Shown here: in pieces, positions 26,395 to 36,036 of the stretch
Layout of the letters: each line of letters begins with the position of its first letter
How positions within the stretch are numbered: the stretch's first letter is position 1
Source: an uncultured Saprospiraceae bacterium
GTDB lineage: Bacteria; Bacteroidota; Bacteroidia; Chitinophagales; Saprospiraceae
Reading direction: 5' to 3'
Assembly: GCA_937951685.1 (NCBI GenBank)
Contig: CALFBG010000177.1
Span: 1 to 57,686 of the forward strand
Length of the DNA: 57,686 bases
Translations under genes and position numbers: made by a program
Notes under the pieces: model-generated
What the model was told of the DNA's origin: nothing
Databases searched by the model: none
The model's input: only the letters and a program-made list of their open reading frames with translations

Positions 26395-26433
26395 AAAACG
26401 CTCCCGCAAAATGTTTTACGGGAGCGTTTTTTG
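26395..26433. terminator. Bidirectional intrinsic terminator
   Basis: A 12-bp perfect stem (AAAACGCTCCCG, 26395-26406, with 26419-26430) ends in T-tracts on both strands, between the convergent kinase and pepD genes. Confidence 0.92.
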
Positions 26434-26449
26434 TCAGCGCTTAAGTTGA

Positions 26450-27910
26450 CTAACTTGCTTTAGGAATACGCTTCAGCGTTGCTAATAAATATTCCCAGAA
26501 TTTTTGCACCGAACTAATCTGTGCCTTCTCATCCGGAGAATGCGCACCTCTAATATTCGGACCGAAAGAAATCATTTCCATCTCAGGATAATTCGTTCCC
26601 AAAATGCCACATTCCAAACCTGCGTGGCAAGCATTCACGTGTGGCTCCGATTGAAACATTTCTTTATATAAATCTCGCATGATTTTCACGATCTCCGCAC
26701 CGGGTTTTGGTGTCCAGCCTGGATACGAACCATCCATCGTGACTGCCGCGCCCATCAATTCGAAAGTACAGCCAATCGCTTGTGCTTCGTCCATTTTTTC
26801 ACTATCAACCGAACTTCTCGTCAAGCAAAGAATTTCGTATTCTCCATTTGCTACGGATACCCGCGCTAAATTATTAGACGTTTGCACCAAATCTTCAATA
26901 TCTGGACTCATTCGATAAATCCCATTCGGACAGGCATAAACACTACGAATCAATTGATCTTGGAAAGCTTTCGTCATTCCTTGTCCATCCGTAGTAACTC
27001 CTTCCATCGAAACCCTCAGTGCTGGATCAGTCGTAGCATATTCGGCTTGCAAAGTTTTGTGATAAGCCTCAATCATCGTTTTAGCCCTTGCTAAATCTCC
27101 ACTAGCGACTAAAAGCGTAGCAAAAGACTCTCGGGGAATAGCGTTGCGCAAACTTCCTCCGTTGATCGAATGAATCCGAAATGAAATGGCTTGATTCAAT
27201 TGATAAAGTAGGCGATTCATCAATTTATTAGCATTCGCTCTACCTTTGTGAATATCCATGCCCGAGTGCCCGCCCGTCAAGCCTGTCAAACCAATTTTGA
27301 TCGCTTCCGCATTGTCCACCGATTCTGTCGCATAACTACCCCCAGCTGTAATATCAATCCCACCTGCACAACCGATCGTCAATTCATCATCGTCTTCCGT
27401 ATCTAAGTTAAGCATGATTTTCGCATCCAACAAACCACCTTTTAAGCCCATTGCCCCCGTCATTCCAGTTTCCTCATCAATCGTGAATAACGCTTCTAAA
27501 GGAGGATGTGCAATCTCTTTTGACTCTAACAGAGCCATGATCGTCGCAACACCAAGTCCATTATCCGCCCCCAAAGTCGTACCTGCTGCTTTGACCCAAT
27601 CGCCATCTACATACATTTGAATGCCTTGCGTCAAAAAGTCGAAATCACTATCCGCATTTTTCTGGTGTACCATATCCAAATGGCTTTGTAGCACGATCGT
27701 TGTCCGATCTTCCATTCCCGCCGAAGCTGGTTTTTTGATGATGACGTTACCCATTTCATCCACGATCGTCGGCAAACCAAGGTTTTCTCCGAATGCTTTG
27801 ATGAAAGCAATTACTCTTTCTTCTTTTTTAGAAGGACGAGGAACGGCGTTAAGTTTGGCAAAATTACTCCAAATCTCCACTGGAGCTAAACGTTGAATAT
27901 CTGTTGACAT
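26450..27910 (-). CDS. pepD: Aminoacyl-histidine dipeptidase (Xaa-His dipeptidase)
   Basis: This 486-residue protein is full length for the M20C PepD family. The metal ligands are seen in LQSHLDMVHQ, GTTLGADNGLGVA and FTIDEETGMTGAMGL, with the later GGHSGMDIHKGRANA dimerisation segment and the C-terminal ECGILGTNYP and GPNIRGAHSPDEK. It is a cytoplasmic di-zinc peptidase that splits a range of dipeptides including carnosine-like ones. It has its own promoter in the spacer after the phosphoesterase-like gene. Its placement beside the Sus-type uptake operon could be coincidental or reflect peptide use. Confidence 0.93.
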   Translation of the reverse strand: MSTDIQRLAPVEIWSNFAKLNAVPRPSKKEERVIAFIKAFGENLGLPTIVDEMGNVIIKKPASAGMEDRTTIVLQSHLDMVHQKNADSDFDFLTQGIQMYVDGDWVKAAGTTLGADNGLGVATIMALLESKEIAHPPLEALFTIDEETGMTGAMGLKGGLLDAKIMLNLDTEDDDELTIGCAGGIDITAGGSYATESVDNAEAIKIGLTGLTGGHSGMDIHKGRANANKLMNRLLYQLNQAISFRIHSINGGSLRNAIPRESFATLLVASGDLARAKTMIEAYHKTLQAEYATTDPALRVSMEGVTTDGQGMTKAFQDQLIRSVYACPNGIYRMSPDIEDLVQTSNNLARVSVANGEYEILCLTRSSVDSEKMDEAQAIGCTFELMGAAVTMDGSYPGWTPKPGAEIVKIMRDLYKEMFQSEPHVNACHAGLECGILGTNYPEMEMISFGPNIRGAHSPDEKAQISSVQKFWEYLLATLKRIPKAS

Positions 27911-27933
27911 GAGGTATTTTTTTTAATGAAGCA

Positions 27934-27964
27934 CAAAGATACGGGTCGTGGAACAGATTAACAA
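27934..27964 (-). promoter_or_regulatory. Promoter of pepD (Bacteroidota -33/-7 type)
   Basis: On the minus strand a -33 TTG (27962-27964) and a perfect -7 TATCTTTG (27934-27941) are separated by 20 bp, the typical spacing for the primary sigma factor of Bacteroidota. The start of transcription would fall about 17 bp before the ATG. Confidence 0.75.
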
Positions 27965-28071
27965 GCTTGATCGTCTAGAGATTTTGCTTGCTGATAGTCG
28001 AATACCTAAAAGTAGAGTGTTTAGCACTCCGCAAAAAGATTCCACTAATTTTTTGCGCTATAAATTATTAC

Positions 28072-28902
28072 TTAAAAATAATAGGCTTGACCTTGTAGCT
28101 GCGTTTCCTGCGCAGGTAATATTTCACAGTTGTCCCATATTCCTGTCAATAAGGTTTTAGCGTAAGCCGGTGTTAATTGCTGGGCTTGCATTTCTCGGTT
28201 GGCTGCTTTGAAATCGTACGTAAGGGCGTGGTATTCATAAGTCAATTCCCCATCGCGATCATCGAGGAGAAGGTACCAAACTCTCGGCGTACCATCGTTG
28301 GCTGGCATTCCGATTACACCCGCGTTGAGCCAGTATTGATTCGCTTGTACTTGTGCAAAAGGAAGACCACAGTGTCCGGCAAGGATCAAGTCGGTATTCG
28401 TCGAAGCAAAGTTTTGTTGTTTGACCTTCCAATCCGTCGAAGCAAAGATAAATTCGGAGGTATTGTGGTAAGAACCGTGTACGACCATTGCTTTTTTACC
28501 CGCATAGTTAAAACTAAGGAAGTTCGGAAGCGTTCGCATCCAAGCCAGCGCATCTTCACTCAATTGCGCTTGCGCAAAAGGATACCATTCTTTAGAAAAA
28601 TTATCGCAGCGACTTCCTTCCGTAAAATCGCACGCACAGTTTTCTGCTCCTTCTCGCAACTGGATTTCGACGTTACCGGCAATGCAAGGAACCCCCCAAT
28701 CTTTCATCGCTTGTACGCAAGCCTCGGGTTGGGCACAATACGCAACAATATCGCCTGTACAGATGATATTTTCTTTTGGTATCGCCAATTCATTCGCCAC
28801 GGCACGCATGGCCTGCAAAGCTTGCCAGTTGCTATAAACACCTCCAAAAACTAAAAGTCTTCCTTTAATGGCTCCCAACGGAGTAGTTTGCGGTTGCTTC
28901 AT
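28072..28902 (-). CDS. Metallophosphoesterase-fold protein with altered metal site
   Basis: This 276-residue protein has the order of elements of a YfcE/MJ0936-like calcineurin-type phosphoesterase, but key ligands differ. The usual DxH is replaced in LLVFGGVYSNWQAL, GNHD is GNVE, and GHTH is GHCG. TGDIVAYCAQP and VVHGSYH are kept. Extra cysteines are seen in ENCACDF and SRCDNF. I recall a small, consistent subfamily with this same GG-Y-SN and GHCGLPF pattern, so the changes are probably a family trait and not decay. It may bind a different metal or act non-catalytically. It overlaps the end of the symporter gene by 38 bp, so translational coupling is likely. Confidence 0.75.
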   Translation of the reverse strand: MKQPQTTPLGAIKGRLLVFGGVYSNWQALQAMRAVANELAIPKENIICTGDIVAYCAQPEACVQAMKDWGVPCIAGNVEIQLREGAENCACDFTEGSRCDNFSKEWYPFAQAQLSEDALAWMRTLPNFLSFNYAGKKAMVVHGSYHNTSEFIFASTDWKVKQQNFASTNTDLILAGHCGLPFAQVQANQYWLNAGVIGMPANDGTPRVWYLLLDDRDGELTYEYHALTYDFKAANREMQAQQLTPAYAKTLLTGIWDNCEILPAQETQLQGQAYYF

Positions 28903-30241
28903 TGCTGTTAATTGATCCTAGCGTATAACATAAAAAACATAAGATTGTTCCAATCAAATTCGCGGAAAGTAAATCACCATATTGACCTTCAAAGAAAACA
29001 AATTCCGTCGGCCAAAACCCAAATGCTAAAATGATTCCAATGACCATTCCAACCCCAACGGATAAGTGGAAAGCGATTGGTCGAGACTTCATTTTCCATA
29101 GTAAAAATACTGGTGCTAATCCTTGTACCATAATACCACTAATGGTCGTCGCCGACAAAATGGTTGGATTTAAAAATATAGGTAACGTACCTAAGACGGC
29201 AAAAATGAGCATCGCCAAACGACCTTTACGCACCGTCACTTTCCTGAACAGCACTAAGTCTTTTACAAATAATTTCGCGCCCGAAGTAAAAGCAGAATCC
29301 AAGGTCGAAGCTGCGGAGGTGATCATAATGAAATTCATCAAAAGCATCATCCCTACGCCTAGTACTTTACCAACTTCTACCGCCGCTTGACCTTCTAGCC
29401 CCAATAACTTAGCGTGTACACCGACAAAACCAAATAACACAATACAAATAAAACCAATCACACTCGCCCAAAGGAAACTTTTAAGTGTCGTTTTGGGATC
29501 ACTCAAAAATCCGCGATCAGTTAAAACTGCATCGTGAAAAGGATAACTGAAAATTTGAATTAGTGCAACAAAGAACAAATTCAAGCCCGTAGACATACTC
29601 CAAGTTCCGGATTGCACGTAGCTAGAAAATTCAAATTCGCTTTGTGGTAAAATTATTCCTAAAATAATAAATAATAAAATTCCAAAAAAGATCATCTGAA
29701 TCGCATCGGTAAAAATCGAACTGCTCATGCCTCCTTTTAAGGTATACAATAGCGTTAGTGTCGTAAAAACTAAGACGGCAGCAATATAGTTTGTACTCCC
29801 CGCTGCACCAAAATAACTTCCAATCACCATCGTATTCGACCAGACTTCATTGAAGAGTCGAAACCCCACGAGGATAGAAAATAGGTAAACCGCTCCCCTA
29901 CCATATTTATGCTGTAAGAAATGGTGCAAACTCTGAAATCCACCTTGCGTTCGCAATTGGTAGATAATAATTCCTGCTACAACGAAGGAACCATAGTAGG
30001 TTGCATAAGCCACCGCACCAACCATTCCGAAACTAAGACTCAAGTTAGCCGCATTGGTAATCGACTTGGCAAAAATCCAAGAAATAATCAAACTACTTGT
30101 CAGCACTACTAAGTTGGGTTGCTTTCCTTTCGCAGAGGTGCCTTCAAAAAAATGTTTAACCGTTTTTGCGGAAGGACCAAACTTTAAGAAAACAACTCCG
30201 AAAGTAGTAAGTAATAACCATTGCCAAAAAATTGCGTCCAT
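28865..30241 (-). CDS. Sodium:solute symporter (SSS family)
   Basis: This 458-residue protein has about 12 hydrophobic helices and SSS features: the N-terminal KFGPSAKTVKHFFEGTSAKGKQPN, TYYGSFVVAG in an early helix, LYTLKGGMSSSIFTDAIQ (a family-defining stretch) and SAASTLDSAFTSGAKLF. It moves a solute with Na+ across the inner membrane. Substrate class cannot be read. The gene starts 12 bp after susD and overlaps the phosphoesterase-like gene, placing an inner-membrane importer in a Sus operon. Sus-coupled importers of sugar or amino-acid derivatives are known, so the pair likely handles one nutrient. Confidence 0.9.
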   Translation of the reverse strand: MDAIFWQWLLLTTFGVVFLKFGPSAKTVKHFFEGTSAKGKQPNLVVLTSSLIISWIFAKSITNAANLSLSFGMVGAVAYATYYGSFVVAGIIIYQLRTQGGFQSLHHFLQHKYGRGAVYLFSILVGFRLFNEVWSNTMVIGSYFGAAGSTNYIAAVLVFTTLTLLYTLKGGMSSSIFTDAIQMIFFGILLFIILGIILPQSEFEFSSYVQSGTWSMSTGLNLFFVALIQIFSYPFHDAVLTDRGFLSDPKTTLKSFLWASVIGFICIVLFGFVGVHAKLLGLEGQAAVEVGKVLGVGMMLLMNFIMITSAASTLDSAFTSGAKLFVKDLVLFRKVTVRKGRLAMLIFAVLGTLPIFLNPTILSATTISGIMVQGLAPVFLLWKMKSRPIAFHLSVGVGMVIGIILAFGFWPTEFVFFEGQYGDLLSANLIGTILCFLCYTLGSINSNEATANYSVGSH

Positions 30242-30253
30242 CTTATGTTTTAT

Positions 30254-31687
30254 TTAATTGGCGTCCCACCAAACTTTTATGTTGACACTATTTCCATTAC
30301 TTGCCGTAGCGGCATTAAAATTAGCGTTATTCAAAGCCGCTTCGTCGGCAGGATAAGGCATTTTTACAGGAATCAAATCATTATTTAAACTAGCCGCAAT
30401 GGTTTTCAATTTTGGAAAGCCTGTACGTCGATAATCAATCCAACCTTCGTAACCATTGAGAATGTTTGCAATCCATTTTTGGGTTATAATTTGCTCGATT
30501 TCATCTTGCCCATTTTGACCATAAGCGGCATTGCCCATCGTTAAGTAATCCGCGGGTAACGTTGTATTCCAATACGCAAAAGCCAGCGCAACGGCTTCTT
30601 CGTACAAAGTTTTTGCATCAGCTGTAATCAATCCTCGTTCCGCCGCTTCGGCTAAGAAAAACAAAGTTTCCCAAGCCGTCAAAAAGTTAGCTTGCAACGC
30701 GCCGGGTTCTTCTCTGAAGATGCGCCCCGTCAACGAATAGTCAGCAACCGAAATTGAAGTTTGCGAAGCATCGGGACCGTTTAAAAACCCTTGAAAACTC
30801 GCAGGGTCATTTGCTGTCGTTCGATAAAACTTGGCTAAACGTGGATCGGATAAATCGGTTAAAATTTCTTCCGCAGTTGCGGATAAAATAAATAAGTTAA
30901 AATCTCCCGAACGTAAATTTGCCATCCGAAAGTTATTGGGTTGTGCTGCCGCAAAATCAAAAACTGCGTTTTCTGCATTGTTACTAATATAGTTTCCTGC
31001 ATCATAAATGGCTTGTAGTTCCACTTTTACATCAACTCGACCTGCAATTCGCAACAAGGATTTAATGCGTAAAGATTGTGCAAATTTGATCCACGCATTC
31101 AAATCTCCATTGAAGAGAATGTCTCCTACCAAAGCAGCAGTTCCATTGTAACTACTTAAAACTTCGATTCCTTTTTCTAAATTGGCTAAAATACCATTCT
31201 CCCCTAAGTAAATATCTTCTTGTTGATCGTAAGCAGGCGTGACCTTTCCCGTTACGCCTTGCAATGCTTCGCGGTAAGGAACATCTCCATAAATATCCGT
31301 CAAAGCTGCCGTTAAATAAGCTTTCAAAATTAAAGCAGGTCCTTCGTAAACGGCAAGCGTAGGTTTTGTCCGTGCTTGTTGCAGCATGATTTCATTATCT
31401 CGCAAATTGCGATAAAGCGTTGGCCAAGGATTACCACCAAATTGTGGTTCCGTTAAACTGTGGCGATCAAATAAATTAAAATCAATCGCCGTAAAATATT
31501 GCCCCAGTAAATTGCCCGCCACAAATCCTTCGTAAGCCATTTCATCACCATAATCGTAAATTACTTGACGCAACAAAAGGTTAGGTTGTACTTCCGCCGG
31601 AGCATTAGGATTGGTATTGATTGCTTCAAAATCTTGTGTACAAGCGCTAACAAGAGTCAACAAAAAAAGTGCATATATATATTTCAT
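30254..31687 (-). CDS. SusD/RagB-like nutrient-binding lipoprotein
   Basis: This 477-residue protein has a lipobox VSAC at about residue 16, followed by CTQDFEAINTNPNAP, a typical SusD-like (SusD-like_2) opening. Helical repeats follow, and the C terminus holds ALNNANF. It is exposed on the outer surface of the outer membrane and forms the lid of the SusC transporter. It lies 26 bp after susC. No glycan-degrading enzyme is adjacent, so the substrate may be something other than a polysaccharide, such as peptides or small solutes. Confidence 0.92.
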   Translation of the reverse strand: MKYIYALFLLTLVSACTQDFEAINTNPNAPAEVQPNLLLRQVIYDYGDEMAYEGFVAGNLLGQYFTAIDFNLFDRHSLTEPQFGGNPWPTLYRNLRDNEIMLQQARTKPTLAVYEGPALILKAYLTAALTDIYGDVPYREALQGVTGKVTPAYDQQEDIYLGENGILANLEKGIEVLSSYNGTAALVGDILFNGDLNAWIKFAQSLRIKSLLRIAGRVDVKVELQAIYDAGNYISNNAENAVFDFAAAQPNNFRMANLRSGDFNLFILSATAEEILTDLSDPRLAKFYRTTANDPASFQGFLNGPDASQTSISVADYSLTGRIFREEPGALQANFLTAWETLFFLAEAAERGLITADAKTLYEEAVALAFAYWNTTLPADYLTMGNAAYGQNGQDEIEQIITQKWIANILNGYEGWIDYRRTGFPKLKTIAASLNNDLIPVKMPYPADEAALNNANFNAATASNGNSVNIKVWWDAN

Positions 31688-31713
31688 TGTTTAGCTATTT
31701 TATGGAAATTGTT

Positions 31714-34700
31714 TTAAAATTGGATCGCAGCTTTCAAACCAATACTGCGCGAGGTTGCATAGGACATATCTTCTACGCCTCCGACAAAACCGTTGCCTTG
31801 TACCGCTAGTTGCTCTGGATCAAAATGCGGAATGTCGCTGATCGCAAATAAGTTTCTACCAATCAATGAAAGTCGTAAGCTTTTTCCATTGGTGAAAAAT
31901 CCTTTGGTGCCATTGAAGGTATAGGCTAAAGAAAATTCTCTCAACTTGAGGTAACTCGCATCGTAAGTATTGTTTTCTTCGTGGTTCCGATCGTAGTATT
32001 GGCGATAATAACTTTCCGCACTAACCGCCGTGGTATTCGCAGTCCAGATTGGATTGTCCGCCGTTCCTGTATTCACTACGCCTTCTGCGACAATTCCTCC
32101 CGTGGGGCGATCTTCCGTTTCGATCAATTGTCCAGCAACACCTGCCAAAGCCAAGGTTCTAGAAACGAGTACACCACCAAAACGCCAATCAAACAAAAAG
32201 CTCATATCCCAATTTTTGTAACTAAAATTATTATTCCAAGCTAGTACAAAATCTGGATTGCTATTTCCTAATTTAATCAAGTTGTTATCCACGATGTAAC
32301 GACCGTCTTGGTCAATCACAAAGTCTCCATTCTCGTTTTTCAAATAGCCTGTTCCGTAAAGATCTCCTACGCGACCACCTTCTGCTACTTGTACCCAAAC
32401 CGTTTGGTTAACATTATCATATACCCGAGAATAGGCGAGTGTCAATCGTCCTTCGATTTCATCGGGCAAATCTTCCACCGTCGTTCTATTGCGACTAAAG
32501 TTAAAAGCAGTTTCCCATTTAAAGTTTTTGTTGACGATCGGTGTGGCACCAAGAATCAATTCAAAACCTTGCGACCGAACTTTACCCCCATTCACTACGC
32601 GTTGGGTATAACCAGAAGTAATCGAAACCGGTAAGGCAATAATTTGATTTTCCGTCAAGGCATTATAATATCCAAAGTCTACGCGTAAACGATCATCCCA
32701 AAAACGTATGTCTCCACCCAATTCGATGGAAGTTGTAATTTCTGGTAATAAACGGCTATTCGCGATCAGGTCTTGCGCACTAAAGGTTGGTTGGGAATTA
32801 AATGGGACTTGTGAGGCAAAAACGCCGGAGGTTTGAAAAGGATCCGTATCATTTCCTACTTGTGCCCAACTCGCACGCAAGTTTACAAAAGAAAAAATAC
32901 TTGGTAACTCAACGACTTCCGAAAGCAAGAAACTTGCCGCCACCGAAGGATAGAAAAAAGAAGTCCCTTCCGTAGAACTTGGCGTTGCTAAAGCACTCGA
33001 CCAATCGTTTCGGCCTGTAACTTCAAGAAACAACCAGTTGTCATAATCAAATTTAGCTACCGAGAAAACGCTATTAATTCTTTTCCGACCATCAAAAGAA
33101 AAAGCTGCCACGGGTGCCGCTGCATTCGATAAAGAAAAAATACCGGGCTGCGCTAACGCTACCGTTTGCAATTGCCGAGAAGCAGTCCATTGGTCTAAAC
33201 GATTCACACCAACCGCAAGGTCCACCCCAAACTTAGACCATTGCTTTTTATAGTTGACCATGAAGTCTGTATTCTGCTCTTTGTAATAAACATTATGTTC
33301 CGCATAAGCGCCATTTCTAAAGCGATTAGAACTAAAATTTCTTAAGAACCTACGATCTTCATCCGAAAAATCAAGGCCTGTTCTCGCACTCACACTCCAC
33401 GCTTCGTTGATGGTATATTTCGCTGATAAGTTTCCAAAAAGTCTAGACCGTTCAAAGCCGTTTCTGTTTTCTTCTAAAATAAAATAAGGATTATCGAAGA
33501 AGGTATAATTAAAGGCATATTGCTGTACGCCTTCTAAACCAGGTTGCCAATAGTCTTTCAGTTTTTCGGTATCCAAAGAACGAGGTCCCCATGCCACCAA
33601 TGAGTAGTTTACATTTTCTGAACCGTAACCGTTCCCCGGACGATTGTCACTTGCTGAAGTGACGTAACTAAAGGAAGTATTAAATTCAAGTTGCCGCAAA
33701 GGTTTAAATTTCAAGCGCGTAGTGATCGTTTGTCGATTGAGAGTAACGCCCGGAATAATAGATTCGTTTCTCAAGTCCGTCAAGGAAATCCGGTAATTTC
33801 CCTGATTAAAACGTCCTGCTAAAGCTAAGTTGTTGGTAAAGGTAGAACCTACTCGGTAGAAATCTTTTAAATTATTCGGGTTAGCATTGAAAGGGGTTGG
33901 CGTAATCGCTGCGCCACCGTGTACCGCAACGTCACCACCTCGTACCGTTCTACCATCAGGTAAGGTAACAGGCGAGTCAAATTGTGCGATTAGTATACCT
34001 TGATCTAAAGCTGGTCCCCAGGAATAAGTAATATTATCGTTGATGCCCCCACCCAATCCATCGACAAATTCAAATTCTCCAGAGTTTCCTTGTCCATATT
34101 TATTTTGAAATTCGGGTAATTTAAATGCCGTTTCAATGGTGAAACTCGTATTAAAACTTACGCCAATTCCCGTGGCATTTGCACCACTTTTCGTAGAAAC
34201 AATTACCACACCGTTAGAAGCTCGCGTTCCATAAAGTGCCGCGGCACTCGGTCCTTTTAAAACCGAAATACTTTCAACGTCGTCTGGATTAATATCCATC
34301 GCGCCATTTCCAAAGTCTACTTCTTGAAAACCCGCTGCTGCCTCATTCGTGAAATTAAAAATGCTATTATTATTGATAGGTGTTCCGTCTACAACAAAGA
34401 GTGGATTGTTATTGGTAAAAGAAGCTTCCCCCCGAATTGTAATTTTGGAACTCGATCCAATGCCAGTAGCCCCTTGGCTAATGGTGACGCCCGCAAATTT
34501 TCCCGCTAAGCTTTGTACTAGGTTGGCAGACTTTACTTCCGTCAAAGCACGTTCCTCGATTTTTTGTACGTTGTAACCTAATTTCTTCGAAGAACGTTCC
34601 AAACCAAAAGCAGTGACGACGACTTCCTCTAACAGACTCGTGTTCTCCGTTAAGCTGACTTCCATTGTTCTTCCTTCCACTACTGGAAGTTCTTGAGTCG

Positions 34701-34935
34701 TATACCCGAGATAGTCAAAAACCAACACCGCAGTCTTGTCTTTTACTCGAATACTGAATGCGCCTTGCTCATCAGTATTCGTGGCATTCGTGGTTCCTTT
34801 TTCGATGACGTAAGCACCAACGAGTCTTTCGTTAGATTTTGCATCTTTAATTGTTCCAGTAATGGTTATTTGTGCAGTGTTTGTACCTAACAACGTACCC
34901 ATTACAATCAATGTAATCAAGAGTCTCATTAACAT
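31714..34935 (-). CDS. SusC/RagA-like TonB-linked outer-membrane transporter
   Basis: This 1073-residue protein has a signal peptide and then a CarboxypepD_reg-like domain (ITGTIKDAKSNERLVGAYV ... LVFDYLGYTTQELPV). The TonB-dependent plug follows (LEEVVVTAFG ... VDGTPINNNS, VLKGPSAAALYGTRASNG). The remainder is a beta-barrel of about 800 residues ending in AIQF. It imports ligands held by SusD using TonB energy. As first gene of the operon susC-susD-symporter-phosphoesterase-like it should carry the promoter in the 34936-35186 spacer, where no good -7 box was seen. Confidence 0.94.
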   Translation of the reverse strand: MLMRLLITLIVMGTLLGTNTAQITITGTIKDAKSNERLVGAYVIEKGTTNATNTDEQGAFSIRVKDKTAVLVFDYLGYTTQELPVVEGRTMEVSLTENTSLLEEVVVTAFGLERSSKKLGYNVQKIEERALTEVKSANLVQSLAGKFAGVTISQGATGIGSSSKITIRGEASFTNNNPLFVVDGTPINNNSIFNFTNEAAAGFQEVDFGNGAMDINPDDVESISVLKGPSAAALYGTRASNGVVIVSTKSGANATGIGVSFNTSFTIETAFKLPEFQNKYGQGNSGEFEFVDGLGGGINDNITYSWGPALDQGILIAQFDSPVTLPDGRTVRGGDVAVHGGAAITPTPFNANPNNLKDFYRVGSTFTNNLALAGRFNQGNYRISLTDLRNESIIPGVTLNRQTITTRLKFKPLRQLEFNTSFSYVTSASDNRPGNGYGSENVNYSLVAWGPRSLDTEKLKDYWQPGLEGVQQYAFNYTFFDNPYFILEENRNGFERSRLFGNLSAKYTINEAWSVSARTGLDFSDEDRRFLRNFSSNRFRNGAYAEHNVYYKEQNTDFMVNYKKQWSKFGVDLAVGVNRLDQWTASRQLQTVALAQPGIFSLSNAAAPVAAFSFDGRKRINSVFSVAKFDYDNWLFLEVTGRNDWSSALATPSSTEGTSFFYPSVAASFLLSEVVELPSIFSFVNLRASWAQVGNDTDPFQTSGVFASQVPFNSQPTFSAQDLIANSRLLPEITTSIELGGDIRFWDDRLRVDFGYYNALTENQIIALPVSITSGYTQRVVNGGKVRSQGFELILGATPIVNKNFKWETAFNFSRNRTTVEDLPDEIEGRLTLAYSRVYDNVNQTVWVQVAEGGRVGDLYGTGYLKNENGDFVIDQDGRYIVDNNLIKLGNSNPDFVLAWNNNFSYKNWDMSFLFDWRFGGVLVSRTLALAGVAGQLIETEDRPTGGIVAEGVVNTGTADNPIWTANTTAVSAESYYRQYYDRNHEENNTYDASYLKLREFSLAYTFNGTKGFFTNGKSLRLSLIGRNLFAISDIPHFDPEQLAVQGNGFVGGVEDMSYATSRSIGLKAAIQF

Positions 34936-35186
34936 CTTAACTGTTTTAAGTTAAAAAAATAAACTTGAAAAATAAGTCGAGTGGGGCGCTTCAAACAATT
35001 GAAAGATCAAATTGAAAAAAGAACCTCAAAAAGAAAGCGAGCAAGTTTCGACTATTCTGAATGCTATTAAATGCTTTAGAAAAGAAGCACCATCTCTTGA
35101 TCAGCAGCGTTGCGCGACCAAAACAAGAAGCATAAACTTCTAGTCCATTCAATAAAGTTATAGCGAAGTGACCTTGCCGTTTTATA

Positions 35187-35930
35187 CTAGGGAGCTCTTA
35201 AGGAAGGCTGTTGTAGAACGATTGCAGGAATAATAGGTGCAACAATAACCCTTGAAATAACTTTACGCACAATTACCGTTAATAATAAAATCCACTTTTT
35301 GAATTTATGATCATAGTGCAAAGACTTCAACAAGTCTTGTAAAGCTGCTGGGTCGTTAATATCTTGTAACGTAGTAAGCCAATGAATCGACGCATTTTGT
35401 TGCGCAGCGTAAGTTTTGAATGCGGCTAAAAGTTCATCCGTTTCCCAATTGAGTTGGGAAAATAGTTCTTTGTCAAATTGTGCCTGATTTAACGTAATCA
35501 AGTACGTTCCTCCTTTTTGAGTAGGACCCAATACCAGCTTCGCTTGGTCGCAAAATTCATCGGCATTTCGTAAATCTTGACTACAAAGTTCTGGACAATC
35601 ATTACCAATGATAATGACGCGAGAAAAGTCGTAGAGAAATACTTTTTCCACTTCATTCGCCAAACGTTCGCCGAAAGTGGCGCCTTTTTGTTCGTGACCA
35701 TTTGCAATAAATAGGGGGAAATTTGTTTGCTTCGCAATTCGTTTCGTATTCGCAATTAACCGGGCTGCAATCTTCAGGTCTTTCGCTTTTTGTTTGACCA
35801 AAAAGGATTTATGCGCAACTTCTTGTCGTGCCGTCCGAGTGAAGAATAATATAGCAGTTTGGTGTTTGATGGTAACTAAGTTTACTTTTATAACGTGCCG
35901 CAAAGCGCAAAGATGGAGAAAAAATACCAT
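35187..35930 (-). CDS. DUF2064 glycosyltransferase-like protein (TIGR04282 type)
   Basis: This 247-residue protein has a nucleotide-sugar-transferase-like core with TAILFFTRTARQE, FGERLANEVEKVF, VIIIGNDCPEL, KLVLGPTQKGGTYLI and LNWETDELLAAF, matching DUF2064, whose members are annotated as arsenosugar biosynthesis glycosyltransferases or mannosyl-glycerate-like enzymes. Two things are odd. The core begins about 25 residues after the only in-frame ATG (35930). The C terminus carries an unusual hydrophobic-basic tail (WILLLTVIVRKVISRVIV) not expected in the family. The true start may differ. A CATCTTTGC box on the minus strand lies just inside the frame's beginning. Confidence 0.7.
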   Translation of the reverse strand: MVFFLHLCALRHVIKVNLVTIKHQTAILFFTRTARQEVAHKSFLVKQKAKDLKIAARLIANTKRIAKQTNFPLFIANGHEQKGATFGERLANEVEKVFLYDFSRVIIIGNDCPELCSQDLRNADEFCDQAKLVLGPTQKGGTYLITLNQAQFDKELFSQLNWETDELLAAFKTYAAQQNASIHWLTTLQDINDPAALQDLLKSLHYDHKFKKWILLLTVIVRKVISRVIVAPIIPAIVLQQPSLRAP

Positions 35931-36036
35931 TATGCGACGTCGCTACCTTGACAATTCGTAAAAGTAATTGGATACTTTGATAAATTCCGCGTTTCAGCTG
36001 CTCGCGAAAATTAAGCATTATCGTAGAAGTTACTTA

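Noticed and set aside
27414..27896. Open frames on the plus strand inside pepD
   Set aside because: They are antisense shadows of a strongly conserved gene with all M20 motifs.
34324..34890. Plus-strand open frames inside susC
   Set aside because: They overlap the conserved plug and regulatory domain of susC on the other strand and have no recognisable motif.
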